Below the pieces are notes generated by a model. It worked only from the letters and a program-made list of their open reading frames with translations, ran no database searches and was not told the DNA's origin. Shown piece after piece: positions 26,835 through 39,909 of a stretch of DNA of 64,000 nucleotides. The translations under genes and the position numbers were made by a program. The DNA comes from Latrodectus hesperus (lineage: Eukaryota; Arthropoda; Arachnida; Araneae; Theridiidae). Within the stretch, counting starts at the first letter, position 1, and every line of letters starts with the position of its first letter. Location: NCBI GenBank assembly GCA_037975125.1, contig CM075862.1, forward strand, positions 37,829,524 to 37,893,523. The letters run 5' to 3'.

Positions 26835-29100
26835 GGATGGTTAAATTTAGCTTATTTAATCTACAGAAATATGCTGTAGGAAAATTCTGGAAAATCCTTA
26901 TTTGATATAAGCCAAATTAGGGTACACTACTTTTAAATCTAGCTCAATGAATTAATTTTTAAATATATTAGTTATTAGAATGTAGATGTGTTTTAATATA
27001 TTCCTTTGCTGATTTATCAAACTATATCATCTTTTTTTAACTGAATCATTTTTCTCAATGAAGTACATGCATAGAAATATACAATGCATATACCCTGCAC
27101 TGAGAGAGTTATATTGAGGTAATATATGAATAAAGAAATTCAAATCATACATGTATAGCTCTATTTGTAAACGTTGCCTCCACACCCACACACACAAATT
27201 TTTGATTTAAAATATAATGTAACTCAGTATTAGATACTGTTTCGAATTAAATGTGAGCAAGTATCGTCTTTAGAATTAATCTTTCCATTCCAATTTAGGA
27301 TGAATGTTCCATTACCTATAGTACTTTATTTTTGCTACACTAATTATTAACAAGGAAAAACGTTTCTATGAGTTTATTAAGTAACTTGCTAATAAACGTT
27401 TGCATAAATATGATAAATACGTAAATAATAATCTTAAAACATAAGAGTTTTAGACATAATATTAATACATGAGTTTTATAGTAAGTAATCAGTTATATTT
27501 TTATGCATAAGAATTTTAGACATTGATAAAATATACAAGCTTATTTAATTTCGATATAAATACTAAACGTTAAAAATATTAATATAAAATTCAATAATTT
27601 AAATTTCCATTGTTTGGTTTAATTAATTTTTAAAAATCATTCTAGGGACTCTTCAAATATTTTTATTTTGCCTAAGTTACATTCATATAGTAATATTTAC
27701 TAGTTAACAAAATATATAAAATGTTATTTATATACCATAAAGTAATTTTACAGTTTACTATCAGTTTTCAATTTCCTATTTATTATTTGCTAAACTTTGA
27801 ATAAAAATTTAGTAAGTGTATGATATCAAGAATAAAAATTAATTTCTTATAAATTTTGATATGATTCACTAAATATTATATCCAGAAACATCCTCAATAA
27901 GAATACAAAAATTAGCAATTAGTTAAAATGAATTCGCTAAATATAAAATTGACTCAAAATAAGTCTTATGTGAAATTGAGTTATTTATAAAGTAGAGAAA
28001 ACAGATTCCAAGAAATTCTCATGTGAGAAGATATTTAATCTATTTTGAGAAAGCTGCTTTCAAAAGTGTTCCAACAAACACCGTTTTAGATTACACATAT
28101 AATGACATTTCAATACTCAAAATAGTTTCGTAAAAGGTTCTTTTAACAGAAAAAAATGTTAAAATATAATGTATTTTTTCTTCATTTAAAGTTTTATTAT
28201 TTTTCAAATAAAATAAGACGCTGTATATATAGTCTGAATAATAAACGTAATAAATTTTTTTTAATGTTTTAAATGTAAGTTTATACTAAGAAATTTCATA
28301 TACAATCTTAGAATGAATATAAATATGTTTAATATAAAATTTCATAATGATATAAATAATTTGAAATGGATTAAATCATACATTAAACTAATTAACGTGA
28401 AGATGATATCCTATTTTTCTTATAGGAAAATTATTTTATTTGAATTAAATAATAACACATCTATATCAGCTCATTTTTAAATGAATCAGACACTATATTT
28501 ATATTTGATATAAACATATTAACATTTCTGTCATATTTTGAAATTATTTAATTAAATATGATAAATTTATAAAAATATAGAATCTAAGATTTATTTAAAA
28601 AAAAATCCTTACTTCAAATTATAGTTTAATAAAAGAGAGGCTAGCTAAACTTTTTAGATATAAAGGATGAAAAGGTTCAGGGTGGAAATAGTTTTATGTT
28701 TAACCTAATCACAGCATAGATTTGATTTAAAGAAAATCTTACAATTACATATGGAGATGTAGGTCATTAGTTTTCTGTGTTCATTAAGTCTAGGCTCTCA
28801 CTGAAGATTTCCACTGCGGAGAAGTAGAAGGAGCTCATGGTTTGTTGGGGAGGGAAGCTACATTAAGACATTTTTCTTCATTCTTATGATGGAATTCCTT
28901 TGGGAGAGAAAACCAAAATGAAATACTTAAAAATTATGCAAAATAAGAAATTATGAAACTGTCAATAAAGAAGAAAAAACTACATGAAAATCAAAGTTAA
29001 TAATTATTTTAAAAGTAAGGAGTAGTGAAGCTGGTATCTTTTCTCTTGTTATATTATTAGAAACATAGAAAATTAAAATTAAATTTTGCTTTGTCTCCTT
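26835..29100. other. A+T-rich spacer
   Basis: No gene or element was recognised; the last few hundred bases (28620-28880) are slightly less A+T-rich. Confidence 0.5.
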
Positions 29101-29129
29101 AGTTCCAAATAATAATAGCTATGGCCATA

Positions 29130-29830
29130 AAAATACTCAGACCAGTCATATTAATATGACCACCTGTCATATAAGCCAGGATAACCACCTTTCACAGAGC
29201 GGATTGCTGAGAGACGTACAGGAATAGAGTCAGTTAGGTTTCGCAAGATGTTCTGGATGTTAAGACATGAAAACTTCTGTACCATGGCCAGCTGCGCTAG
29301 ATTACGCAGGTGAGTATTCTTGCCAAGATAACCGGATCACAATGGTCCTACGAGTCCGTTAGGTTTCTCAAGATGTTCACTGGGGTTTTGAGACCAGAAG
29401 ACTCCAGTGCCATAGCCAGCTGCGCTAGATTACGCAGGTGAGTATCTTTGCCAAGATAACCAAATCACATTGGTCCTACGAGTCAATTAGGTTCCTGAAG
29501 ATGTTCACTGGGTTCTTGAGGCAAGAAGACTCCAATGCCATAGCCAGCTGCGCAGGTGAGTATCCTTGCCAAGATCAACCGCATCACAATGGCCTTCAGA
29601 TTAATGATTGGGCACCAACTGAGCACCCATGACTTAACTATCACGTTGCAACAAATTGATCTTAACTACCCGCGATGGCACAGATCCCTCAGAGCTTTAC
29701 TGCTTAAAAGTGGCCAGTGTCGTCGAAGAATTTTATTCCAAAAGCAGCCACTTCGTATACCGCTCATGGTAGAGACCACTTTCATTTTCTTCCCACTAAT
29801 ATCTACATTGATTGATCTGTCTTAATGGCT
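29130..29830. mobile_element. Unclassified G+C-richer repeat carrying a tandem array
   Basis: This block differs sharply from its surroundings in composition. It begins with a short palindromic motif (CATATTAATATG, then ACCACCTGTCATA) of the kind found at ends of small DNA transposons, continues into the 125-bp tandem array, and ends with about 230 bp of unique sequence. No matching inverted terminus is visible at the right, and I do not recognise any protein. Confidence 0.4.
29227..29596. repeat. Tandem repeat, three units of about 117-128 bp
   Basis: Three consecutive units start with GAGTC(A/C)(G/A)TTAGGTT at 29227, 29352 and 29480. Each contains GCCA(T/G)(A/G)GCCAGCTGCGC, GCAGGTGAGTAT, and ends near CACA(A/T)TGG(T/C)C. 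Unit lengths are 125, 128 and about 117 bp; the third lacks about 10 bp (CTAGATTACG) present in the others. The tandem phase is clear although units differ at roughly one position in eight. Confidence 0.92.
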
Positions 29831-29834
29831 TGAA

Positions 29835-32748
29835 CCACAATCTTTGAAGTTTTTCCTTTGAAAACTATACATGAGAACTTGAATTTTGCACCAAATATCT
29901 AAAATATTATTCTTTTATCCAAGATTAACTTTTAAAATCTAATAATCTACGAATTTGCTAAAACAATAAAGATTATTTTAAATTTTAGCCTACAAAGTAA
30001 TTAAATAGGGCAGTTTCATTGCCATACACACAAGAATTTATTTTTATTGTATGAATTACACAAAATTAGATACTTTTAAATTTGATTGACGTTTGCCTTC
30101 TTGTTTTTGTCAACATTCTTTTCCTAGATATTTACATCAGTCATTTTTCATTTTAGTTCATTTAATTCAGTTCTTATTGTTTTTAATGACACGTTTTATA
30201 AGCTATTTACTGGTGGGTCAAATTAATGTATTTTGTAAATGGTAGTTTAAATTCCAATAAAAATTTTCATACCTATATAAGTGAAATCCATAGTTTTCTG
30301 CATTGCAACCTGTTATTTCAATCTGAATTAATGATAACAAGGTATAAATGGCATAAAAATGTTCATCTTGATAAAATTGACGAAATCAGTTGCAGAAAGT
30401 ACAAAAATAAAAAGTTCCTCAAAATGAAATACAGACTTGCAAATTAATTAGTTGTTCAAATTATGAAAATAATTATTTCCCATTTCCTTAAAATTTATTT
30501 TAATACGAACTGGTAAAGTATTTATTATTTAATATAAAATAAGATATTACAATATTTAAGTTATTAATTCAGCTTTTCTGAAAGAACATAGTGTTATTTG
30601 TGGAAATGAAAGATAAACTACTTGTTAAAAATAGATCAACAAAATCAGGAAAACTTTGTAGTATAATAACTTGTAAGGATGTAAAATCTTAATGTGAAAA
30701 TATGTTACCATATTGAATATTATCATTAAAGTTTGTCGACTGATTAATTTAGAATTGAAAATATGTGCTGAATTTCTAACAAAAAAGTAAAACATTTTCC
30801 ATACTGAAACAGCATAACTTTTCCGATAATCAAATAAATTTGTGATAATCTAAAGCACAAAAGATTCTTTTTCCTAAATTAATATGCTTAATATATTTAA
30901 GTATAGAAAAACTAATGCTTGTAACAATTAGTTTTTTTGTTAGCAAGTATTAAGAAAATAAGTTCTGTCAATTCTAAAAATAATTACATTTTCAACTGAT
31001 ACTTTTCTATTTCTATTCGTGATACTAATCATATTAAAATACTAATGCTATTTAAGAGTTTTTTAAATTAAAGATTTTGCAAATTCACATCATCTCAAAG
31101 AAGGTTTTAAGCATGCAAAAAAATTCCCTTATTTTACACTAAGAATTTGTTTGTTTTTTTTTTTTTTTTTTTGCATTTTTATACACACATTGAAGTATTT
31201 TTTTCACAAAAGCACCTCTAGAAGCTAATTCAAAGTTTCTGACTTAACACATGATATATATAGGTAACTATTCACCATGTAATTAAAATTTTTATTTGAT
31301 TAACAATAATATATAGTACGTATTAAGAAACAAGTGAAATAAAAATTACTATGTTGTTCTATTACAAAAAAATAAAATGGTGTTCTTGAAATATATTTAA
31401 ATAAATTAATTTTGAATAAATAATATAAATTTTGTAACTCTCCGGCATTCAGAAATTTGCAAAATTTATAAGAATCCGTTCTTTGAAAATTTTCTATCCA
31501 GATTTTGACATTACTTATATAAAAGTAGAAACCCTAAGTTTAAATTTTTTTTTATAAAGTTAAGATACCTAGAATCTAATAAAATATGATTGGATAAACA
31601 AAACGCTTTGCTAATCTATTGTTTTGTTATGCAGTAAAAGTTTTAGATAGCTCCCAAAATATTTGAACCTATTTTTCTTAATCCTCACTCACTACAAAAC
31701 TTTGTGTGAGAAGTTAGTGATAACAGACAGTTATAAATAAATTTATTCTTTCCAATTGATTTTTAAAATTAAAAATTTCCAAAATTCAAATCAAAAATTT
31801 ATTTAACTAATTTCTGAAAATAAATTAAGCATAAGAAATGATTTTAAAGTTATATTTTTTTATATAATTTCCTATTTGAAGAAAAGGAAAATTTCCATAT
31901 AAAGCATAACTGGAATATCTCTTACGAATGTCAAGAAAATAAGTTTCTTATCAATTAGCGAACATGCTAAGAAAACTTACAGTCCTCAGTTATACATAAT
32001 CGTTTTAATTAGGAAACTTTATGCATAAGAAATATGTTATAATTTTATATAGGATTTGCGTTTCTAATATTATTACATTACGAATGCAAGATCTTTTCAT
32101 AAAAATATTTTTATAGTGAAATAAGAGAATGACTTACAATATACACACACACATTGTTATATATTTTACGTGAATATAAATGTATTTATCATTTTATCAG
32201 TTTGTTTCGTATAAAGCTGATGCTTTTGCCAAATTAAACAGTCAGGATGTTTTTGTTTTCATTTTTAAATTTCAGTTCAAATTCACTATAATAATATTTG
32301 AAAAACATCAATCCTATAGTGGAAACAAGCAAATCTGCTTTTTAAATTAGAATAAATTGACCGTAACAGTTTGAACTACTAAGTATATGCACTTAGACAT
32401 ATTTCAATTCGGAATAACCAATTAAGCTAATTTTAAAGTTATTAATAAAAATTATGCAAATAATATTTTATCTAAGGATGCTTAGTCTCGAATTTAGGGA
32501 AAGCAATTTAGCTAGTAAATTTGAGATTTGGCACTTTTAAATAAACAAAAAAACTTATCTACTAAAAAAATAGCCCAAATAGTATATTTTCTTATAATGA
32601 AAAAACTTTGAAATAGTTTGATACTTATCAAGAAGTTCCTAATTCATTTAATTGTTGAATTCTAAAAATGAATATATAGTGGAAATCAGTTTTAGGACAT
32701 ATGCTGGAAATTTTAGAATATTAATAGGACTTCCTAATAGGAATGGGA
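29835..32748. other. A+T-rich spacer with an isolated 73-codon frame
   Basis: One plus-strand frame at 30226-30447 (73 codons) has a more balanced composition than random A/T frames but no motif, and no splice or promoter evidence. A T run of about 19 lies at 31154-31172. Nothing else was recognised. Confidence 0.45.
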
Positions 32749-32751
32749 ATA

Positions 32752-34295
32752 CACTGGTGGGCAAAAATTAAAGACGAAATTGAAAAATTAGCATAACAGC
32801 GGAACAAACAGGTAGATTGGACCGAAAGACCAATCAGAAGATCGATTACGGTCAGGTATGCAAGAGCATAATCAAATTATGCGACATAAAACGTAAAGGG
32901 GAATATTGGAGGGGTATAAAGCAGGCTGGTGGTATACGCTCAGCGTTTCTGTGAAAGCTATTGCACGGCGTGTATCAGCTTAAACGACATAGAGCTGCTT
33001 AATCAGTGTGAAATAATGAACAGGAAACATCGTAGACGACATCTATATGACCTTAGGCAAGGTCGAATCATTGGGAAGATTGAGAAAGGTCGAAGTGTGA
33101 CAAGTGTGGCTGCGGAGTTTGGAATCGCTCACAGCACCGTTTCGCGAATCTGGAAAGCACTTCAAATTACAGGAACAGCTGTCCGAAGGTTCAGCAGTGG
33201 TCGTCCACGAGCAAACACGGCAGTCGACGACTGGTATATGGTCCAACAGGCAAGAAGGAACAGGTGGCAGAGGACTGGAAAAATCCCGAGATACCTCCAA
33301 CAGACGACTGGACGATCAATATCACGGATTACAGTCGCCAAGAAGCAGCACAATGGTGACCTATTCGCACAACGATCTGTAAGTTGTGAACCATTAACGT
33401 CTGCCCACCAGAGAAGGCGCTTTGTGTGGTGCCGGGAACACCAGAACTGGACGGATCAGCAATGGGGTTGAGTACTCTTTACGGACGAGAGCAGATTTAG
33501 TCTGACTACCGATTTTGGACGCACACACATCTGGAAAGAACGAGAGACAAGCAATAACCCCTCCAATATTGTCGAAAGGGACCGGTTTCGAGGTCGCAGT
33601 GTTTTCGTTGGGGAGGCATCATGCTTGGTACCCGTACTGACCTTCATGTCGTCCAAGGAGGTTCAGTCACCGGGTCCCGTTATTGTAATGATATTCTCCT
33701 TCCTTATGTGCGTCTTTTTAGAGGTACTATGGGTCCCCAATTCCTCCTCATGGACGACAATGCTCCACATCAACGTAGAGAGGCTGTTGAAAGAACTGTT
33801 GGAAAGTGAGGATATTGAGCGCATGGATTGGCCAGCAAGATCCCCGGATCTCAATCCAATCGAACACGTGTGGGACTTTCTAGGGAGACGCTTGGTGGCA
33901 TGTCACCAACTGCCAGTAACGATTCCGAAGCTGCGATTGGCACTACAAGAAGAATGAGCAGCAGTACCTCAACAACTTATTGACCACCTCATATTCAGTA
34001 TGGAAAGACGATGTCAATCTTGCACAGCAATCAGGGGAGATCATATCCCTTACTAAAAGCTGAATGTTTCTTGCTAGAGAGCTGTCACGTGGATGTTTTG
34101 GCCGTCTCTGTCATTCTGCTCCATTCTCATTTTTCAATAAAGTTCTTTTTTAATAATTTGGTATTTTTTTTTTTTTACTTTTTCTATATTCTTACATTTG
34201 GAGGATGTTCTGGTACGATTTTTATCGATTTGGAAGACTGCTGAGCGACGCTACACTAGAAAAGCGGTTTCGTCCTTAATTTTTGCACATCATTG
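32752..34295 (+). mobile_element. Tc1-like DNA transposon, full length, dead
   Basis: This 1544-bp element has terminal inverted repeats of about 28 bp. The left reads CACTGGTGGGCAAAAATTAA and the right, inward, CAATGATGTGCAAAAATTAA; both continue to GACGAAA after one mismatch. TA target duplications lie at 32750-32751 and 34296-34297. It holds one transposase pseudogene. It is clearly better preserved than the Tc1-like element at 2.4 kb and belongs to another family by both TIR and protein, so the two represent separate invasions. Confidence 0.92.
33016..34056 (+). pseudogene. Tc1-like transposase with stop codons and two frameshifts
   Basis: The chosen start is the ATG at 33016 (MNRKHRRRHL); the longer upstream frame is probably leader. 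A helix-turn-helix segment, EKGRSVTSVAAEFGIAHSTV, is followed by the AT-hook-like GRPR motif. The catalytic triad is still visible: FTDESRF just after an in-frame TGA (33469-33471), LMDDNAPHQR in a shifted frame, and SPDLNPIEHVWD back in the first frame, with about 34 residues between the second and third aspartates (DD34D). Frame changes occur near 33612 and 33790. A TGA at 33955-33957 replaces an expected Trp, after which similarity runs on to the natural end RGDHIPY and TAA at 34054-34056. Shadow frames on the minus strand are not genes. Confidence 0.92.
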
Positions 34296-34444
34296 TATTT
34301 AGTTGAATAAATTAATTAAATAATTGTTAATTGTACATTGCATTTATTTTTACAAAGGAATCAATATGAGAAAATAACGTTGCTTCAAGAGTTCATAACA
34401 AAGTTTCTTTATAGTTCGATTATTTACATTGCTCATCTTCATGT

Positions 34445-34827
34445 TGTTGTTACTTGTGACACTTGGACAAGCCAAACTCGCTATGCCTTGACAATGCGAA
34501 TTTAAGTTAATAAGGAGCGCCTTTCATTTTAATCAGATCACCACGAAAGTGAAAGTACGTATTTGCTCTTTTTAAATCCTCTGATAGATGGCGCCATCAG
34601 AAGATCCACTTCCTCAATTTTGACATTGATCTGAAGGGGGAGGGAATTTTCTCCAGACCCCTTTGCACCTGTGGTAACTTCTCAATGACCGATCACAGGA
34701 CTTTTGATTCCACAGATTTAATGAGCACGTATATCGCTCATTACTCGGTGGGTCTATGGTGCGACTTGGAATCGAATCCCACCCTTCCAGATAAGGCCGA
34801 TACTGTAACCACTAGGCTAACACGGCC
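34445..34827 (-). mobile_element. tRNA-derived SINE, 383 bp, with near-perfect TSD
   Basis: Read on the minus strand, the element starts GGCCGTGTTAGCCTAGTGG (A-box region), with B box GGATTCGATTCC about 35 bp later, and ends in ACAAGTAACAACAACA. Flanking repeats TCATCTTCATGT (34433-34444) and TCATTTTCATGT (34828-34839) match at 11 of 12 positions. The body is distinct from the 283-bp family, so this is a different SINE family with the same type of CAA tail. Confidence 0.88.
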
Positions 34828-34839
34828 TCATTTTCATGT

Positions 34840-36329
34840 AACGTATCCAAATTGTTAATAAGAAGTAGGCCAGCATATTGCAGGACTGTGCTATTGTTCT
34901 ACTGAATAGTGTATTTTTTTTTTCAAATTGACATAAGAGGCCTATCAAGCTGCTTAATTCCTAGAATTGAAAAAAAATATTTCTATATGAAATAAAAATA
35001 TAATAAGGACGGCAATGATTTCATAAAATGTAGATGTTTTGTAAAATATCATCAATAAGTTGTCATATCTATTAAAAAAAACTTTATTTAAATTCCTTAG
35101 TACTTTTAATTTAAACTCTTTTGTAATATTGCAAAAAATTTGTATGTGCTGAGAAAAATTTAAGATGATAAAATGTATACATTTAAAACTTAGCTTATCT
35201 TATATGATGATTAAAATCTGAAAAGTATTTGTGTCATTCAGAAAAAGAAAATTTCACTGTACAAAAATTTTTTAACTATAAAGGAAATTATACAATCTGT
35301 CTAAATTTTTGGATAAGTTATTAAAAAAATTTATTTAATCAAAAATTGCATAAAAAATCCAAAGCTTAATAATTTAAGGTTATTGTTATTATTTGTACTT
35401 CGTATTATTAACTACGTCAACATGAAAACACTGAAAAATTACTTCATTCATTTTAAATTATATAATACAAAAATAAATGTAAGCGTTTCAATTTTAACCA
35501 CTTTTATTTGGATGTACAATTTATTCTAGCAAATAGCTAAATACATACTACCTTACATAGGGTAGTTAATTGTAATTGATACTCCTCTATCCAAATTCAG
35601 CGCAGTTACAATTTTCTGCGGGGTAGGATAATATTCCTAAAAATAGTTAATTCAACTTGCTTTAGTACATAAAACATGCACAATTTATCTGCTGTAAGGA
35701 GTGGGTGTAATAATTTTTTTCTGTAAGAATAGACACACGCACATAAGCTCCACCTACGGAAATCAGATGTCAATATCACAGAGTAGGTGTCACAATATAA
35801 TAAATGTCGATGTAATGCTAAACAAATCAATCATAAAATTCCATATTTCTTGCTGTCAAATGATTTAGAAAAACAAACTTTTTAATCACCTTACCATGAT
35901 ACAGTAGGACAACTAACATCACACTTTAAAACCAACAAAGACTCATTAAATATACAGTGTCATACATTCTGATCAAATCTCAGTTCAGCACAAGAGTGTT
36001 CATTTCTGTTTTTGAACTCTCAAACTGCCATGCAAGACAAATATTCTATCAATCTGTGCTCATCAGTCCAAAATTATTGCAGGCATTATGACAGAAAAGG
36101 TTCACTGAATGAGAATCTTTCAGTCAGCTGCATCAGTCTTAATATTTCGTTGTGACTAACTGAGAAATGAAACTATTAAAGCTCACAACATCAGTCCTTA
36201 ATTACATTATTTGTAACAAAGATATCATTTATAAGTTTGGAACAATATTATATTCAAAACACTCATCAACGAATGATCTCCCAGTAAACCAGAATGTGAA
36301 ATTTAAGTTTGTTATCTTGTTCTAAGATC
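34840..36329. other. Spacer, no gene recognised
   Basis: From about 35580 the composition is less A+T-rich. A 74-codon minus-strand frame (35606-35830) has no motif I recognise. No element terminus was seen. Confidence 0.4.
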
Positions 36330-36401
36330 CATTAAAAGTTTTTGGTATTGCATCCTAAGGATTTACGGAATTAACCTTTGTTTTACCAAAAACTTTTAAT
36401 G
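36330..36401. repeat. Perfect 18-bp inverted repeat, 36-nt spacer
   Basis: CATTAAAAGTTTTTGGTA at 36330-36347 is exactly complementary to 36384-36401. It could fold into a hairpin, but the arms are A/T-rich and no element or gene boundary is evident next to it. Confidence 0.85.
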
Positions 36402-36404
36402 AGC

Positions 36405-39400
36405 AGTTAATTTTTAAACTGTCCTGGTATGCTTACCTAGTGGATAATCTAAAGCTATTGCTAAATACTTATGTAGAGAATGCCTGATTTTGGCTAGACA
36501 TTCACCCAACCACACATCTTACTCTATCTCGCTGAGAGATTTTAATTAATAGCTGAATAATTGATTTTTCAGGGAATCGGCTCAAAGCTTCACCACATCA
36601 TAATTTTGACTTTTGAATATGAATCATTTAATCTATTATTATATATTATTTATTTTCATTTAAACACTTGGATACAGTTTATTAGGAACACTTTTTACCA
36701 CAAATCTCCAAATGGAATTTCATTAATATTGTTTTCTCTTAAAAGCTCTTAACGTTATCTCTCTAAGGATAACATTTATTATGCTTTGAAATTGAGGATT
36801 AAAAAGGGTTACACTTTGATAAATTGAAAGTTCTTTATATTTGATATTGCATATAAATAAAAATGTCTGTCTTTCCAATAAAATTTATTACATTTTTCAA
36901 ACTCTTTAGAATATTCTTAAAATTTACAAATATTGTTTCGTATTACACTATATGTTTTAAAATAAAATAGTAGTTAACCTATTTTATATCGTAAACCAGC
37001 TTACAAAGTAATTAATACATGACAACTTCAGTAGAATGTGTGAAATAAATACTAATACTATTCGTTTATTAAACCCCAATTAAAACAAAAATGTATTTCA
37101 GAAACGAACTTAAAAATCTTATGAAAGAGATGGAGAAGTTTTCTGATTATGATATGAATTTTCAGAATGTTTGTCCTTCTTTTAATCTCCTAACTAAGAT
37201 TCTCTTCAGAAAGCACACCCGCTGGCATGTAATTCAAAAGTAAATTGCCTCGTTTGTTATAATAATCGAAATATCGTATTCGAAGATATCATTCTTAGTA
37301 TGGCTTCTGATCTTTTACTATGAAAAATGTATTAATTTTAATTTTAATCAATGCACGAAGTCCTCCAGTAAATGAGAAACCGTTATTCAACGTGGATTGC
37401 CTGGAAACTAATCTATGAAAAGCGTTGGTTATCGATTAACAATGAATCGATTATGATTAATACATTGTCTTTCAGAAGGACCGGTATTTAATTTTTCCCT
37501 TTGGTGTTGCAGTTGTTGGCGAAATAGTTTGTGTAGGGATTGATAATTTTTATGGAATCCCGAAAATATCATGAAAATCAGAATTTAAATTGTTTAAGAA
37601 TTTAAAAAAAATTAATAAGTAGAAGTATAAACATAAGGAAAAAATATATAAAGTTTCAACAAAATTTTCAAGTTAAGTGATTAAGTGATTTTATAAAGCT
37701 AAATTATATTTTAATTTTTGTTCTTCATAGTTAAAGCATACAATTAATTATGTAAAACACTTGATTACATTTTGTGCAATAAATTAAAGGACAATTACTA
37801 ATGAAAATATTATGTATTATAAATAGCATTTTAGAAACGAATTTAAAAAAGTAATAATATATATCATTACAAGAGGGAAAGAGAATGTTAAAAACTATAT
37901 ATGCATTATACCTTTAAAGGAAAATATTAGTTTTTCTGATCGTATTACATTTCTATATCAATATTGTATATTTTTATATATTTATCATAATTTTTTAATG
38001 AGAATTGCTTTATTTTATCATTATAGCCAAATAAAATAATACTCCAGACAATTATCAGAAAAAGCGGATGGAGCGAGTTGAAAAGCTCGTGATCCTAATA
38101 TGCTTCCAGTGAACCTGTTACCTCTATTAGAAATAACAAGATAGCTCAAGAAGAACGTTGAGAAAAACTTTTGTCGATGTTTTTTTTTCTTTGAGATTTG
38201 TTCATTAAGATTTGTTGTATTCGAAATCAAGACCCTTGCTAAGCGAGTAGTAATAAATCCGTTTTCAAATCTGGAAAGATCTGTCATTTTTTTTCATTTT
38301 ATGCCTTATGTAATGAAATCATCATTCGTAAATGTCAATTCATCATTCCTCAAAAATATTATGACGTTACGTTATGTGGGCAATTCGATATGTATAGCCT
38401 ACGTCATAAATATACTTACATACTTCATCCAAAACACGAATTTAAATAATAGCCTCAATTTTTTCTAATTCATGGGCTGTAGTGTAAGCACTTATCCTAA
38501 CATTTGAAGATTTTTGTAAGGAAAGTAAAAAATCTACAACTGTTAATTTCTGAAAGATTTCTGTATACATAATCGCACTCATTGTAACAAAACATACAAT
38601 CTAATAATCGCATAAGCTCTCAAAGGTGTGCACTTAATACTACACTTGATTCTACTTCCATACATTCGAAGGACATGGTAGCTTCGTTAGTTTGGGCTTT
38701 CGTTCTTATTATCATAGTGTAGTGAGTAACTCAAAGCAATTAAAGATTCGTCGCTTTCGCTAATGATGTCTGGGGCACGTAAAATATGCATTGGTCTCTA
38801 TGTCTCCCATGTGAAATGATACTTCTGGGGGTAACACGCCTATTTTAAGGGTTTTCTACTTGGTCCCTGCTTCTAAATTACCAAGACTAACTCCCTTTGA
38901 GCCCACGATGGCAGAGCCATTGGCTAACCTACTGGATAAAGTGTCTCTTGTAGTGTGATTTAAGACATTAAATTATTATTTAATCCACTCCAATCTTTTT
39001 ATATTTATTCGGATCAGATTCCTGTGAATTAAATTATGATTTACTTTTTAAAAAATATTCAGTAGTTAATAAAATATGGACTAATTAGTGTTATAAAATT
39101 TTATATTTTTTCACTTATTTTCTCCCTATGATTCTTCATTCCTCAGCTATGTATAGGCATTGTTGCATTGATACTGTACATTTCTAAGTCTTACTTTAGT
39201 TTCCTGACATGTCCCCCTGTTCAAGTTTACTTTAACCCTTTTAGCATCAAATTCCCCATTGCGTATTCAATTCAATTAATTCAATATTAATCAGCGTTTG
39301 TCTCGGCTCCTAATTGTCGTAGTCACCTGGGACCACCCTCTAAGTTTCATATTTTTAAATGCACTTCTAACGAGCCCACTTAGAAAACATAATTTCAATT

Positions 39401-39590
39401 TAACATATCATTCAAGTTATTAGCCCACATTTTGTACTTAAACTTCGCTATCGCAGCAATACGAATTCTAATTTTATCTTTATTTCAACTTAAAATTTGT
39501 TTCATTTATATCAATTTTATTCTTATACTTATAATTAACTAGCTCAATATGCAATTTTAGATATTGGCATATATCGCAGTAAAAATGCAT
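36405..39590. other. Spacer with eroded, unidentified G+C-richer patches
   Basis: Patches at about 38640-38970 and 39160-39370 have a more mixed composition and could be eroded mobile elements. One (38880-38950, minus strand) faintly resembles a tRNA-type promoter, but not enough to call. An 88-codon minus-strand frame at 38021-38287 shows no motif. Confidence 0.35.
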
Positions 39591-39595
39591 GTCAT

Positions 39596-39908
39596 GGGGG
39601 GGAGAATATAACTATGGAACCAAAAAGAAAGAAAAAAAAATTTAAGAGGGCGAAAGAAATAAAGAGAAAAAGACCTTATCTGTGATTTCTTATTTTTTTA
39701 TATTTATTTGTTATTTTTATTTATTTATTTTTTTATTTTATTTTTACTTTTTTTTTTCCTTACACAAGCGATTTTTAGCTCTAAGCTAAATTGGCGACCT
39801 CCAACAAATTAAATCCACTTTTATATACATAACTTCATTTCAATTTTATTTTAATTATTTATCTCCATTTATTTATTTATTTATTTTTATATATTTATTT
39901 TTTCCCTA
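39596..39908. repeat. Purine-rich tract next to a T/TTTA-rich tract
   Basis: Positions 39596-39674 are mostly purines (G run, then A/G). They are followed at 39683-39760 and 39860-39908 by runs of T with TTTA/TTAT units. This is simple-sequence DNA with strand asymmetry that changes direction near 39675. Confidence 0.7.
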
Positions 39909-39909
39909 A

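Noticed and set aside
30226..30447. 73-codon plus-strand frame with fairly balanced composition
   Set aside because: No motif, no recognisable splice or promoter context, and length within chance for this window.
32929..33015. Upstream extension of the Tc1-like transposase frame from an earlier ATG
   Set aside because: The extension shows no family similarity; the protein family starts near the ATG at 33016.
38021..38287. 88-codon minus-strand frame
   Set aside because: No recognisable domain; flanked by random A/T sequence.
38880..38950. Possible minus-strand tRNA-type promoter of another SINE
   Set aside because: Only loose A- and B-box resemblance, with no tail or target duplication.
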